A DNA stretch of 64,000 nucleotides from Paenibacillus roseus (lineage in GTDB: Bacteria > Bacillota > Bacilli > Paenibacillales > Paenibacillaceae). Position 1 is the stretch's first letter. Each line of letters opens with the position of its first letter. The notes below the pieces were generated by a model, which was not told the origin of the DNA, did no database searches, and saw nothing but the letters and a program-made list of their open reading frames with translations. Of the stretch, positions 7,786 to 15,854 are shown piece after piece. The DNA is taken from the NCBI RefSeq assembly GCF_016424485.1, contig NZ_JAELUP010000117.1:1-64000 (forward strand), written 5' to 3'. The position numbers and the translations under genes were made by a program.

Positions 7786-10281
7786 CTAAGTCCTTGGACG
7801 GACGCGGCTGGTCGGTAGGGCTGCAAACGGGTCATCCGGCCAATAGTGCTTCGGATAGCGTCCTTTCAAATCCTTTTTGACATCAAAATAAGTTGAGCTC
7901 CAAAAATGTTTCAGATCCCGTGTTACCTGCACCGGCCTCCCTGCCGGAGATAGCAAATGCAGCGTGAGCGGGATTTTTTGCGTGCCAATCCGCGGAGTAT
8001 CCAGCAAGCCGAACAGCTCCTGCAAGCGGACAGCTAATACCGGAGCCGCCGGTTCGCTATAATCGACTGCAATGCGTGAGCCGCTGGGTACGGTTATATG
8101 CGTTGGCGCTTCTTGATCCAGCTGTCGTTGCTGCTCCCATGTCAGTATGGACTCCAGCGCATGCTTCAAATTTACCCGCTTCAATTCCTGCAGATTTCGC
8201 ATGCCGTACAGATGGGGAACAAGCCATTCACTCAGCGACTCCAGCAGCGCTGCATCATCAGCGCCCGGCCAGCGCGCATCCTGGCCGTGCATAAACTCAA
8301 GCCGCTGCTGAAGCTGGCGAAGAGGCTTCGTCCACGGAAGCAGAACAAGTCCATGTTGTCGGATGCCATCAGCAAGCGCACTAGCAACCAGCTGGGCATC
8401 CGGTCTAGCCAGCGGTTTCTCCTCCAGCACAAGCTCGCCCAACCGGGTCCGGGTGCGCGCGCGTACAGCCTGATCATCGCGGCTCCATTCCACGGTCGAT
8501 TCCTTCCTCATTTCCGCTCCGGCGCTTTCAATTATTTGTTCCAATGCAATCGCAGCAGCCAATTGAATCCGGCTCTCAGTACCCTGATCATCCAACTCTG
8601 CCACAACAAGGTAGGGCTCGACCGAGAGCGGCTGGAGTTCAGCAAGCGCAGCTCCCCGGCCGCTGCGCAGCAAAAACTTGCCGTGGGAACGCTGTTTGGC
8701 AATTCGGTCCGGGTAGGCGAAGGCGAGCAGCAAGCCTGCGGCATCCGTCCGAATATCCGCCAGCTTCGTTGCCCCCATCCCGAACTGGGACTGGTAACGA
8801 CGGTACTCGGCGAGAATGCCGGCACTTCTGCCGGGATCAAGCCGGTAGCCGGACAGACCGCCGCCACACAGCGCCTCCATGCGCAAGCGAATGTCGGCTT
8901 CGGTACGACCCTCTTCCTTGCGGAGCACATCACGCTCGGACAATATTCCGGCGAGCAGACAGGCCTCCGCGCCGTATCCACGTTGCCTCCCATGTATGAT
9001 CATACTGCCAAGACGGGGGTGGAGGCCCGACTCTGCCAGCAACTCTCCGTGAGCGGTCAACCTGCCTGCTTCGTCAAGCGCTCCGAGTTGCTCAAGCACA
9101 TCGCTTCCCTGACGGAACGCCGGGCCAGGCGGGACATCCAGCCAGTCCAGTTCCTGCGGGTCACGGACTCCCCAGGCAGCCAGTTCCAGCGCGAGCGCCG
9201 ACAGATCGGCATCCATCATCTCAGGCCTGCTGAATGGCGCAAGCTGCCGGTCTTCTTCCTCCGTCCACAGCCGGTAACAGACTCCGGGGGCTAATCTGCC
9301 TGCCCGTCCTCTGCGCTGATCCGCAGACGCCCGGGATACAGTGACCGTCTCCAGACGGGACAGTCCTGTCCGCGGGGAAAACCTGGACACCCGCATTAGC
9401 CCGCCGTCGATAACGATACGAACTCCCTGCACCGTCAATGACGATTCGGCAATTGAAGTTGAAAGCACGATTTTACGCCTTCCTTGTTGGTCAGGGGTAA
9501 TGGCGTGATCCTGCTCTTCCAGCGGAAGATTGCCGTGAAGCGGACGAATTACGGTGCTCGCAGGCAGACTGGCCGAGCGAAGATAACCTGCTGTGCGCGC
9601 TATCTCTCCGGTTCCCGGCAAGAACACCAATATGTCTCCTTCCGGCTGTTGGGCAAGTGCCCTCCTGACGGCTGCGGCCGCCCTCTCCTCCACTCTGGCA
9701 GCTTGCCGCTGCTCTGAATAAATGGTCTGCACAGGATAGACCCGTCCCTCGCTGTGCAGAATGGGAACATTCCCGAGCAGCGCCGAGACAGGTCCGGTAT
9801 GTAAAGTTGCGGACATCACCAAAATACGCAGCTCCGGTCGCAAAAGCTGCTGGGACTGAAGGCTGAGCGCCAGACCCAAATCTGCGTGAAGACTGCGTTC
9901 ATGAAATTCATCGAAGATGATCAGCCCCGTATCCTCAAGCGCCTGATCACGCTGCAACATCCGGGTAAGCACCCCTTCGGTTACAACCTCAATCCGGGTA
10001 TTGGGCCCGGCGCATGTATCATTGCGAACCCGGTAGCCGACCGTATCGCCGCATGGTTCCTCAAGAGATGCCGCCATGTAGCGGGCTGCCGCCCGGGCAG
10101 CAAGCCTGCGTGGCTCGAGCATTACTATTTTTTTGCCCTGCAGCCACACTTCATCCATCAGCGCGAGCGGAACCCTGGTCGTCTTCCCCGCTCCCGGATC
10201 GGCGGCAAGCACCGCACCGGAGGATGCCATCAGGGCTTCCTTCAACTTCGGTATAAGTGAATCAATTGGAAATGAGTGCAT
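7786..10281 (-). CDS. hrpB: ATP-dependent helicase HrpB
   Basis: 831-aa DEAH/RHA-type helicase of typical HrpB length. Visible motifs are motif I ADPGAGKTTRVPL (about 28-40), FDEFHERS (DEFH box), VMSATL, the helicase C-terminal domain with FLPGTGEI and STSIAESSLT, QRRGRAGR (motif VI), the HA2/winged-helix region, and the HrpB-specific C-terminus (KKDLKGRYPKHYWPDDP). The E. coli role is poorly defined and no certain function is known in Bacillales. GAAGGAG nine bases before the ATG at 10281 sets the start; an ATG at 10299 precedes that site. It appears monocistronic and intact. Confidence 0.93.
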   Translation of the reverse strand: MHSFPIDSLIPKLKEALMASSGAVLAADPGAGKTTRVPLALMDEVWLQGKKIVMLEPRRLAARAAARYMAASLEEPCGDTVGYRVRNDTCAGPNTRIEVVTEGVLTRMLQRDQALEDTGLIIFDEFHERSLHADLGLALSLQSQQLLRPELRILVMSATLHTGPVSALLGNVPILHSEGRVYPVQTIYSEQRQAARVEERAAAAVRRALAQQPEGDILVFLPGTGEIARTAGYLRSASLPASTVIRPLHGNLPLEEQDHAITPDQQGRRKIVLSTSIAESSLTVQGVRIVIDGGLMRVSRFSPRTGLSRLETVTVSRASADQRRGRAGRLAPGVCYRLWTEEEDRQLAPFSRPEMMDADLSALALELAAWGVRDPQELDWLDVPPGPAFRQGSDVLEQLGALDEAGRLTAHGELLAESGLHPRLGSMIIHGRQRGYGAEACLLAGILSERDVLRKEEGRTEADIRLRMEALCGGGLSGYRLDPGRSAGILAEYRRYQSQFGMGATKLADIRTDAAGLLLAFAYPDRIAKQRSHGKFLLRSGRGAALAELQPLSVEPYLVVAELDDQGTESRIQLAAAIALEQIIESAGAEMRKESTVEWSRDDQAVRARTRTRLGELVLEEKPLARPDAQLVASALADGIRQHGLVLLPWTKPLRQLQQRLEFMHGQDARWPGADDAALLESLSEWLVPHLYGMRNLQELKRVNLKHALESILTWEQQRQLDQEAPTHITVPSGSRIAVDYSEPAAPVLAVRLQELFGLLDTPRIGTQKIPLTLHLLSPAGRPVQVTRDLKHFWSSTYFDVKKDLKGRYPKHYWPDDPFAALPTSRVRPRT

Positions 10282-10684
10282 AGTGAAAAGCTCCTTCAAA
10301 AATATTAGCTATTTTCACGTAGTGTACGCTATGATCACAATTGATTCAAGGATAAAACCTTGTTTTTCTAAAAGAGATTCCTCGAACGCGGTTTGAGCTG
10401 GAAGAGCCCGAACAACTACTGCTGGAACTGACCTCCGTTTTCGAGACAGGGATCAAAACACCGTACAAGTCTAAACAGCCAGGTGATTTTGGTATTTTAG
10501 AAAAAAGTTAAACTATCTCTTTTTAATGTATTTGATTAGTGCCCAAACCAAAAGTGACAGTATTGCAATAATTACTAGCCACATCGCAATCCCTGTGTAA
10601 ATGATGTTCCCATAAATTCTAACACCTCTTTTGTACTCACATATTTTACTATAAACTAAATTTATTGGAAGGGAAAGTGATTTA
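10282..10684. other. intergenic region between hrpB and an exported-protein pseudogene
   Basis: This region lies upstream of both divergent genes. Apart from the possible 23-aa membrane peptide at 10513-10584, nothing coding or structured could be supported. Confidence 0.4.
10513..10584 (-). CDS. possible 23-aa single-pass membrane peptide
   Basis: Minus-strand frame beginning MWLVIIAILSLLVWALIKY and ending IKKR, preceded by AGGG six bases before the ATG. One hydrophobic helix with a basic end is the layout of small regulatory membrane peptides and type I toxins. Evidence is only hydrophobicity, a weak ribosome site and position in a gene-free gap, so this could be chance. Confidence 0.2.
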   Translation of the reverse strand: MWLVIIAILSLLVWALIKYIKKR

Positions 10685-11277
10685 ATGTTAAGATTTTTAA
10701 AAAAATGGTCAGTTTGGGTTGTTGTCTTTGGTTCTTTTGTTTGTGCTTGCAGTACCTATTAGTGCAGCCGAAAAACATTCAGGCACCTCAGTATGGGATA
10801 TTGTTCCAGCTAGTTACTTTGAGGAATATGCAGGGAAATTCTCTACTATAGAAGAAGTTCAACAAGCTACAGGATTTACCTCTTCTTCAGAAGTAACAGT
10901 TGAACCAACGAGCGGTATCCAAGTCAGTAGTATTGATGAACATGCAGCACTTTTGTTTTATATCACAGACGAAGTAGCTAATGTGGGAAGCTGTTATCTC
11001 TGAGGACCCTCTCGGTATTTCCTGGATCAAGGGATTTATAATCGGAGAAGTTTCAAACGGGAAAATCACATCGACTACAACGGATAGTCAAATGTATGGA
11101 TTTCACCCGGGTAATGTTTGGACGCATAGCTCAACCAGATCATATGTCAACTTAAACTCAGCTAGAACAGGCGGAACTGCTCGTATCTCTGGAGACCTGT
11201 CTCTTGTAATTTTCTTTGAAGGCATTGGTACTATTGCAACCAAAGAAATCTCTGCTAACTTAAATTTCACACTCTAA
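10685..11277 (+). pseudogene. exported protein of unknown function, two frameshifts
   Basis: An ATG at 10685 (MLRFLKKWSVWVVV) opens a signal peptide whose frame stops at about 10763. The hydrophobic core and cleavage region continue in another frame (LLFVLAVPISAAEKH), followed by a mature part (SVWDIVPASYFEEY...VTVEPTSGI) to a stop at 11003. The remainder (WEAVISEDPLGISWIKGFI...LNLNSARTGG-type beta-rich sequence...EISANLNFTL) is in a third frame from about 10981. Joined, they form one coherent secreted protein of about 195 aa, so two indels have broken it, or the sequence contains errors. No family is recognised. A terminator follows at 11294. Confidence 0.6.
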
Positions 11278-11293
11278 AGAAATTGTAATATTC

Positions 11294-11323
11294 AAGCGAT
11301 CTCACTATGCAGGTCGCTTTTTT
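11294..11323 (+). terminator. Rho-independent terminator of the exported-protein pseudogene
   Basis: AAGCGATCT and AGGTCGCTT form a stem with one wobble, followed directly by TTTTTT. It lies 17 nt after the stop at 11277. Confidence 0.7.
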
Positions 11324-11405
11324 CATGTGCGGACTTGAAGCAGATAGCCAATACCTGATTTAATTTTTACTATAATAGCTACGCTTATTGGTAGTATGTA
11401 AACCT

Positions 11406-11642
11406 TTATACAGCTACAGCCCGCTTGAGGAGCTCGACACATCGACGAAACGCCGCAGCACGAATCGCTTTGCGCCGAACTGCCTCATCGGCACTCCAGA
11501 ACGTAGCGCTGGCAAACAGATCCACGATCGTTTCCTCTGCTGCTCTCCCTGCCGCTTCGCTATCGTCTGTCAAGTAAAAGCAAACCTGATAGCATTCCGC
11601 CTCATATTGCTTAAGGATCTTGATTTTGCTTTGAAAATCCAT
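11406..11642 (-). CDS. small helical protein resembling sigma-factor region 2
   Basis: 78-aa all-helical protein, MDFQSKIKILKQYEAECY, then CFYLTDDSEAAGRAAEETI and VDLFAS. The spacing of aromatic and acidic residues resembles region 2 of ECF sigma factors (Y..C.YLL.D...AEDA.QETF..LW), but the rest of a sigma factor is missing. It may be a degenerate or specialised sigma-like protein, or a coincidental helical protein. Repeat copy 1 starts 18 bp upstream of its ATG, and no good promoter was identified. Confidence 0.45.
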   Translation of the reverse strand: MDFQSKIKILKQYEAECYQVCFYLTDDSEAAGRAAEETIVDLFASATFWSADEAVRRKAIRAAAFRRCVELLKRAVAV

Positions 11643-11660
11643 GCTCTATTCTTCCTCCCC

Positions 11661-11768
11661 AAGCGTAAACGGCTTTGCCATCCTCTGGTGGCTACAAGTT
11701 TCGTTTCGCGTAGAAATATAAGTTATTTATGAATGTAAAACTTATAAATTCTTATATTTCAAGCGAAA
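11661..11768 (+). repeat. intergenic repeat, copy 1
   Basis: About 108 bp starting AAGCGTAAACGGCTTTGCCA, then TTTCGTTTCGCG, and containing the inverted pair GAAATATAAG ... CTTATATTTC (arms about 11713-11722 and 11751-11760). It matches copy 2 at 15739 over its whole length with scattered differences. Its terminal AAGCGAAAC is complementary to the internal GTTTCG(C) segment, so the transcript could fold extensively. Confidence 0.75.
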
Positions 11769-11791
11769 CCAATTTCGGCCTTAAGCCTATT

Positions 11792-11944
11792 TCATGATTT
11801 GTTCGAAAGGTTCGCCGGCGAATTTTCTTCTGCAGCATGCCCTGCTGGCATGGACAGCGCTTGAGAAGTTTCAGACGCACCGAACTTGCCATATATCCAA
11901 AGCCCCACCAGCAACAGCACCATCAGAACAACCAATCCCTTCAC
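11792..11944 (-). CDS. small single-pass membrane protein
   Basis: 50-aa frame with a GTG start, reading MKGLVVLMVLLLVGLWIYG, then a hydrophilic, Ser/Ala-rich tail ending NLSNKS. GGGGAG lies nine bases upstream of the GTG. It has one hydrophobic helix near the N-terminus without an obvious cleavage site, so it is probably a membrane-anchored peptide. It sits downstream of the VanS-like kinase on the same strand and may be cotranscribed. No family is recognised. Confidence 0.45.
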   Translation of the reverse strand: MKGLVVLMVLLLVGLWIYGKFGASETSQALSMPAGHAAEENSPANLSNKS

Positions 11945-12094
11945 TATCAACCACTCCCCGCTCTAAAAATCTGATTGTGCTTCATTGTAACGGAGCGTGT
12001 TTAAATTCATCCTAATGAAATCATAAATTTTTCTTAAATTTATATAAAAAGGACGAAACAAGCGTGGGGAAAGTTCATTTTTTCCAGGAGCCAT

Positions 12095-13162
12095 TCAGTC
12101 CGCAAGCGGCAGCTTCACTTTAAAGGTTGTCATATCCGAATCACTGACTGCTTCAATTGTGCCCCCATGCTTCTCCACGATATTTTTGGCAATCGCGAGG
12201 CCAAGACCGGACCCTCCGTCATGTGCGGAACGGGACTTGTCCACCCGGTAAAAGCGGTCAAACAAATACGGCAAATCAATCTCCGGAATGGCCTCTCCAT
12301 AATTGGTCACTTCCACGACAGCATCCGCCTGATTCAGATAGATGCGAATGTCCACCCGCTTGCCGGATTTCCCATAATGTACCGAATTGGACAACAAATT
12401 CTCAAATATCCGAACGACCTTGTTCGGATCACCTGTGACGGGGACTTTGCTTGAATCAGACTGCAACGTCCCTCTCATTCCCGCTTCCTCCAGCGTCAGA
12501 CGGTATTGCTCAAGCAATTGCTGCAGCATTTCCACTACATTGAACGTAACGAGACGAATCGGCGAAGTATTGTTGCGCATCCGTGTATATTCAAACAGAT
12601 CATTAATCAACACATTAAGCCGAAGCGACTTCTCATAAGCAATCTGAATGTAGTGCCTTAGCTCTACCTCATCCCTGTACCGATCCTGTTCAATCAGACC
12701 CAAATAACCGATAATCGAGGTGAGCGGTGTCCGCAGATCGTGGGAAACATTCGTAACCAGCTCATTTTTAGTCTGCTCGGCGCGGCGTTCTTCGTCCATG
12801 GAAGTTTTGAGCTGAGTGACAAGCCTGTTCGTGAAAGAAGCCAGATCACCATACTCGTTGCGCTGTCTCACCGGAACTTTATAATCAAAGTTTCCTTCGG
12901 AAATATGCATCACCGCTTCGCTAACCTCTCCGAAATAGCGGAAACGCCGCCATTGCAGCAGCACAAGATATACGATAAAGAAGAAAAACCAGCCTATAAA
13001 AACAAACAGACTTCCGTTGAAAATATTCATTACGAATCTGGCGATCTGTCCGATTAACGGGAAGTCGCTTAATACTGACGCCCCTAATACAACAAGAAGA
13101 TAGAAGGTGATCAAACCCAAAAAAGCGGCGGCAATGACAGTCCCGAGAAATCGGATCGTCAT
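12095..13162 (-). CDS. VanS-like sensor histidine kinase
   Basis: About 355-aa membrane histidine kinase. It has two N-terminal membrane helices with a very short loop (FLGLITFYLLVVLGA and FVFIGWFFFFIVYLVLL), a HAMP domain, then HisKA with the phosphoacceptor in NVSHDLRTPLTSI. HATPase_c follows with the N box (ENLLSNSVHYG), G1 and F boxes (DRFYRVDKS) and a G2 box (GGSGLGLAI). The absence of an extracellular sensor suggests membrane-perturbation sensing, as in VanS-type kinases. It overlaps or abuts its response regulator gene upstream and is translationally coupled. The start is uncertain: ATG 13162 is used, but GTG 13174 sits closer to a GAAGGG site that overlaps the regulator's stop. Confidence 0.9.
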   Translation of the reverse strand: MTIRFLGTVIAAAFLGLITFYLLVVLGASVLSDFPLIGQIARFVMNIFNGSLFVFIGWFFFFIVYLVLLQWRRFRYFGEVSEAVMHISEGNFDYKVPVRQRNEYGDLASFTNRLVTQLKTSMDEERRAEQTKNELVTNVSHDLRTPLTSIIGYLGLIEQDRYRDEVELRHYIQIAYEKSLRLNVLINDLFEYTRMRNNTSPIRLVTFNVVEMLQQLLEQYRLTLEEAGMRGTLQSDSSKVPVTGDPNKVVRIFENLLSNSVHYGKSGKRVDIRIYLNQADAVVEVTNYGEAIPEIDLPYLFDRFYRVDKSRSAHDGGSGLGLAIAKNIVEKHGGTIEAVSDSDMTTFKVKLPLAD

Positions 13163-13175
13163 GCCTGCTGTCACA

Positions 13176-13877
13176 TTACCCTTCAATTTTGTAGCCGACC
13201 CCCCACACAGTCACGATCAGCTTGTCGCCAAGCTCATGCTCCAGCTTGTCCCGCAGCTTGCTAATATGCACCATGACCGTATTATTCGATTCAAAATATT
13301 TTTCCTTCCACACTTGCTGAAAAATATCCTCGGCACTGAATACTCTGCCCGGATGGCTGGCAAGCAGGAACAGAATGCCGAATTCAGTGCTTGTCAAATG
13401 AAGCGGCCTCCCCTCCACCTCAACCGTATGCGTAAACCTCCCGATTTTCAGCGGGCCCAATACGAGGGTATTCTCCCCCTGCTCCGACGAAGACGTCGTG
13501 GTACTGTACTGATACGACCGGCGCAGCAGCGACTTGATGCGGGCAACCAGCTCCAGCGGATTGAAGGGCTTGACCATATAGTCATCCGCTCCGGTCATCA
13601 GGCCCATAATTTTATCCATATCCTCTGCCTTTGCGCTCAGCATGAGAATCGGTATCGCTTTGTCCTTGCGTATCGTTCGGCAGACCTCCAGACCGTCCAC
13701 CTTCGGCATCATGATATCGAGCACAACCAGATGGAATGCCGATTCCTCCAGCTTGTGCAGCGCCTCCTCGCCGTTATAGGCCTTTATCACCTCAAAGCCT
13801 TCATTCTTCAAATATATTTCAATCAGATCTGCAATCTCTTTGTCATCATCGACAATTAACAACCGCCGCTGGCTCAT
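13176..13877 (-). CDS. VanR-like OmpR-family response regulator
   Basis: 233-aa two-domain regulator. The receiver domain has DDD near the N-terminus, phosphoacceptor Asp in LVVLDIMMP and Lys in MVKPFNP. The winged-helix DNA-binding domain is at about 135-230 (LTSTEFGILFLLASHPGRV, VMVHISKLRDKLE, GVGYKIEG). AAAGGGG seven bases before the ATG supports the start. It is the first gene of an operon with the adjacent sensor kinase. The target genes cannot be told; cell-envelope stress is typical for VanR-like regulators. Confidence 0.92.
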   Translation of the reverse strand: MSQRRLLIVDDDKEIADLIEIYLKNEGFEVIKAYNGEEALHKLEESAFHLVVLDIMMPKVDGLEVCRTIRKDKAIPILMLSAKAEDMDKIMGLMTGADDYMVKPFNPLELVARIKSLLRRSYQYSTTTSSSEQGENTLVLGPLKIGRFTHTVEVEGRPLHLTSTEFGILFLLASHPGRVFSAEDIFQQVWKEKYFESNNTVMVHISKLRDKLEHELGDKLIVTVWGVGYKIEG

Positions 13878-13985
13878 TGTGTGACCCCTTTTACCTATTC
13901 TTTTGAGTTGCTTTTACTATACACGATTGGTACAAACTTTGTCCCAAACTTAAAGGTAAGTTTATGATTTTTAAGATTTCTTAAG

Positions 13986-14032
13986 CAAAAAGAACCTTCC
14001 TGGCCGCCATGAGGCGGTTAAGAAGGTTCTTG
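13986..14032 (-). terminator. Rho-independent terminator of the cbiZ operon
   Basis: A strong hairpin with arms AAGAACCTTC / GAAGGTTCTT and an inner CCGCC / GGCGG stem. On the minus strand it is followed by a T-run. It lies about 55 nt past the cbiZ stop and insulates the VanR-like gene. Confidence 0.85.
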
Positions 14033-14087
14033 CACGTGCTGTATGTATGCCGCCTGTACGGCCAAGTGTAAACCATAATGACGCATT

Positions 14088-14810
14088 TCACACTTCTACT
14101 TGTAATCGCTTGAAATAATCAGCGGCCGCCTCGCATATCGAATCATAGACCGCACAACTGACCGCATTGCCCAGCGTGGTGGCAAGGCCTGTATATTCAT
14201 GAATTTCAGGCACCGGGCCAGTCTGGCTGGCGCCAATTATGATCGCATCGGTAGGCGTTCCCGTGGCGGGCAGCCCCAGTTCCTTATCGTTGACATTCAT
14301 ATCCGCCAATGCCGCAGCTTTAGCTTCGGCAGCTGTAATCACCAGATTGACGAGTGCAGCCTGTGATACCCGCCCCCGTATGAACAGCATCGTATTGATC
14401 GTTCCCGGGATATAAGAAGGATACACGTTCCGCTTTTGCCCTCCACGGGCAGCGCCGCCCAGACCAAGCGTCGTACAGCAAATCCATTCGAATCGGTCAC
14501 CAGAACCTTCGAGTACAGAAGCATGCTCCACAGGGGCGGCTGTGATCAGGCCGACTGTGGAGGCTGGATAGCCGGACGCGGCCAATGTTCGCTTAAGATC
14601 GCCCACAGGGTCGGAGCAATCATAATCAGGCTGCACCTGCCAGTTCATAAAGGAGTCCGCTGTTCGCAGGCCGCCATTATAAACCGCGCTGCTCAGACAC
14701 TCCAGCGCGCCCCCGCCATAGGCAATGATATGGCTGTCACGATGCTCCAGTCGAAACAATGGCCATACTTGGGACTGATAAGTCGTTGAAGTCAAGAAGG
14801 GCAGCGCCAT
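14088..14810 (-). CDS. cbiZ: adenosylcobinamide amidohydrolase
   Basis: 240-aa enzyme of the CbiZ family, which cleaves the aminopropanol arm of adenosylcobinamide to adenosylcobyric acid so that exogenous cobinamides can be rebuilt into cobalamin. Conserved features include DPVGDLKRTLAASGYP, VGLITAAPVEHAS, PGTINTMLFI, TAAEAKAAALADM, ATGTPTDAIIIGA and TTLGNAVSCAVYD. AGGAGG seven bases before the ATG supports the start. It is the third gene of a tight operon after YbjQ and rhodanese proteins, with 11 bp to the rhodanese stop. No other cobalamin genes are in the window, so it would act with a cobinamide uptake and lower-ligand assembly pathway elsewhere. Confidence 0.85.
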   Translation of the reverse strand: MALPFLTSTTYQSQVWPLFRLEHRDSHIIAYGGGALECLSSAVYNGGLRTADSFMNWQVQPDYDCSDPVGDLKRTLAASGYPASTVGLITAAPVEHASVLEGSGDRFEWICCTTLGLGGAARGGQKRNVYPSYIPGTINTMLFIRGRVSQAALVNLVITAAEAKAAALADMNVNDKELGLPATGTPTDAIIIGASQTGPVPEIHEYTGLATTLGNAVSCAVYDSICEAAADYFKRLQVEV

Positions 14811-14821
14811 CGGCTTGCCTC

Positions 14822-15136
14822 CTAGCTTCCGGTCACGACATCACCGGACCAGTCCAGCATGCCGCCCGCAATATTGACAACATTATAGCCTTGACTCGCC
14901 AGATAGGCGCTGGCTTTGCCGCTGCGATTACCGCTCCGGCAAATCAGCACGATCGGCGGTTCATCCTGCTTCAGTTCATCCAGCCGCTCTGTCAGCTCTG
15001 ACAGCGGAATGAGGCGCGCCTCTTGGATGTGGCCTTCCTCCCATTCCTCAACTTCTCTTACATCGACCAGATTGACTTTCTCCCCGTCTGCAAGCTTGGC
15101 AGCCAGCTCTTCTGTCGTCCATTCCGGATAACTCAT
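14822..15136 (-). CDS. rhodanese-like domain protein
   Basis: 104-aa single-domain rhodanese. It has NLVDVREVEEWEEGHIQEA and the active-site loop CRSGNRSGKAS with the catalytic Cys, then GYNVVNIAGGMLDW. Such PspE/GlpE-like proteins transfer sulfane sulfur through a cysteine persulfide. AGGAG lies nine bases before the ATG. It is in an operon between YbjQ (20 bp upstream) and cbiZ (11 bp downstream); the physiological acceptor is unknown. Confidence 0.92.
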   Translation of the reverse strand: MSYPEWTTEELAAKLADGEKVNLVDVREVEEWEEGHIQEARLIPLSELTERLDELKQDEPPIVLICRSGNRSGKASAYLASQGYNVVNIAGGMLDWSGDVVTGS

Positions 15137-15155
15137 CTTTCACTTCTCCTGTCCA

Positions 15156-15467
15156 TTAGATTCTTACAGCCGTCCCGCTGACCGCCACCATCAGCATACC
15201 ATCGCGAATAATCTCATAATCGATGTCAATGCCGACAATTCCGTTGGCGCCCATGCGGCGGGCCTGTTCTTTCATTTCTTCGAAAGCGACGTCTCTCGCC
15301 TCCTTGAGCTTGTCCTCGTAAGCGCCGGAGCGCCCCCCTACGACATCTGTGATGGAGGCAAGAAAATCTCTGACAATATTGGCGCCCATGATAGCCTCGC
15401 CGTTCACAATGCCGATGTAGTCCTGAATCGGACGGCCTTCCAGCGTCGGAGTTGTGCTGATTAACAT
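15156..15467 (-). CDS. YbjQ / UPF0145 family protein
   Basis: 103-aa protein of the YbjQ family (UPF0145), often annotated as a heavy-metal-binding domain. Motifs are TTPTLEGRPIQDYIGIV, GEAIMGANIVRDF, RREARD-like AFEEMKEQARRMGANGIVGI and a closing VSGTAVRI. A GGGGG ribosome site lies about seven bases before the ATG. It is the first gene of the YbjQ-rhodanese-cbiZ operon. The biochemical function is not established for the family. Confidence 0.9.
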   Translation of the reverse strand: MLISTTPTLEGRPIQDYIGIVNGEAIMGANIVRDFLASITDVVGGRSGAYEDKLKEARDVAFEEMKEQARRMGANGIVGIDIDYEIIRDGMLMVAVSGTAVRI

Positions 15468-15702
15468 ATGAATTCCCCCAAAAATAAATTCTATTTGGAA
15501 TAAGCAGACTGATAGAGTACGATATGGCTCATAGCCGCTCCATCCCCCATACGCTTACCGTTTACCCGGGCGAGATCCATCGTTGCTAACCCGATTATAA
15601 CTGCTGGACGCTATCCGCGTCCAGTTGACCCGCCACCTGCAATTGACAAGCAGCCAAGCCCAAAAATCAGGGTGAAAACAGCTTCGGTTTTATCCCTATA
15701 TT

Positions 15703-15736
15703 TCAAAAAAACCCGCCGGTCCTAGACCGAAACGGG
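15703..15736 (-). terminator. Rho-independent terminator of uppP transcript
   Basis: The hairpin at 15711-15736 has arms CCCG..CGGTC and GACCG..CGGG on the minus strand and is followed by TTTTTTT. Repeat copy 2 lies between this hairpin and the uppP stop, so that repeat would be transcribed in the 3' UTR. Confidence 0.8.
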
Positions 15737-15738
15737 CC

Positions 15739-15838
15739 AAGCGTAAACGGCTTTGCCGTCCTTTGACGGGCAAAAACTTCGTTTCGCGGAGAAATATAAG
15801 CCATTATAAAAAGAACGTTTATACATGCTTATATTTTA
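15739..15838 (+). repeat. intergenic repeat, copy 2
   Basis: About 100 bp starting AAGCGTAAACGGCTTTGCCG, then CTTCGTTTCGCGG, and the inverted pair GAAATATAAGC ... GCTTATATTTT. Internal short hairpins CGGCTTTGCCG and CGTCCTTTGACG also occur. It matches copy 1 at 11661 and partly copy 3 at 3352. Confidence 0.75.
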
Positions 15839-15854
15839 AAAATCATTTGGAATG

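Larger units (their letters stand above)
15468..15854. other. intergenic region with terminator and repeat copy 2
   Basis: No gene is seen. It holds the upstream region of the YbjQ operon, the terminator hairpin at 15703-15736 and repeat copy 2 (15739-15838), which lies between the uppP stop and its terminator. Confidence 0.5.
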
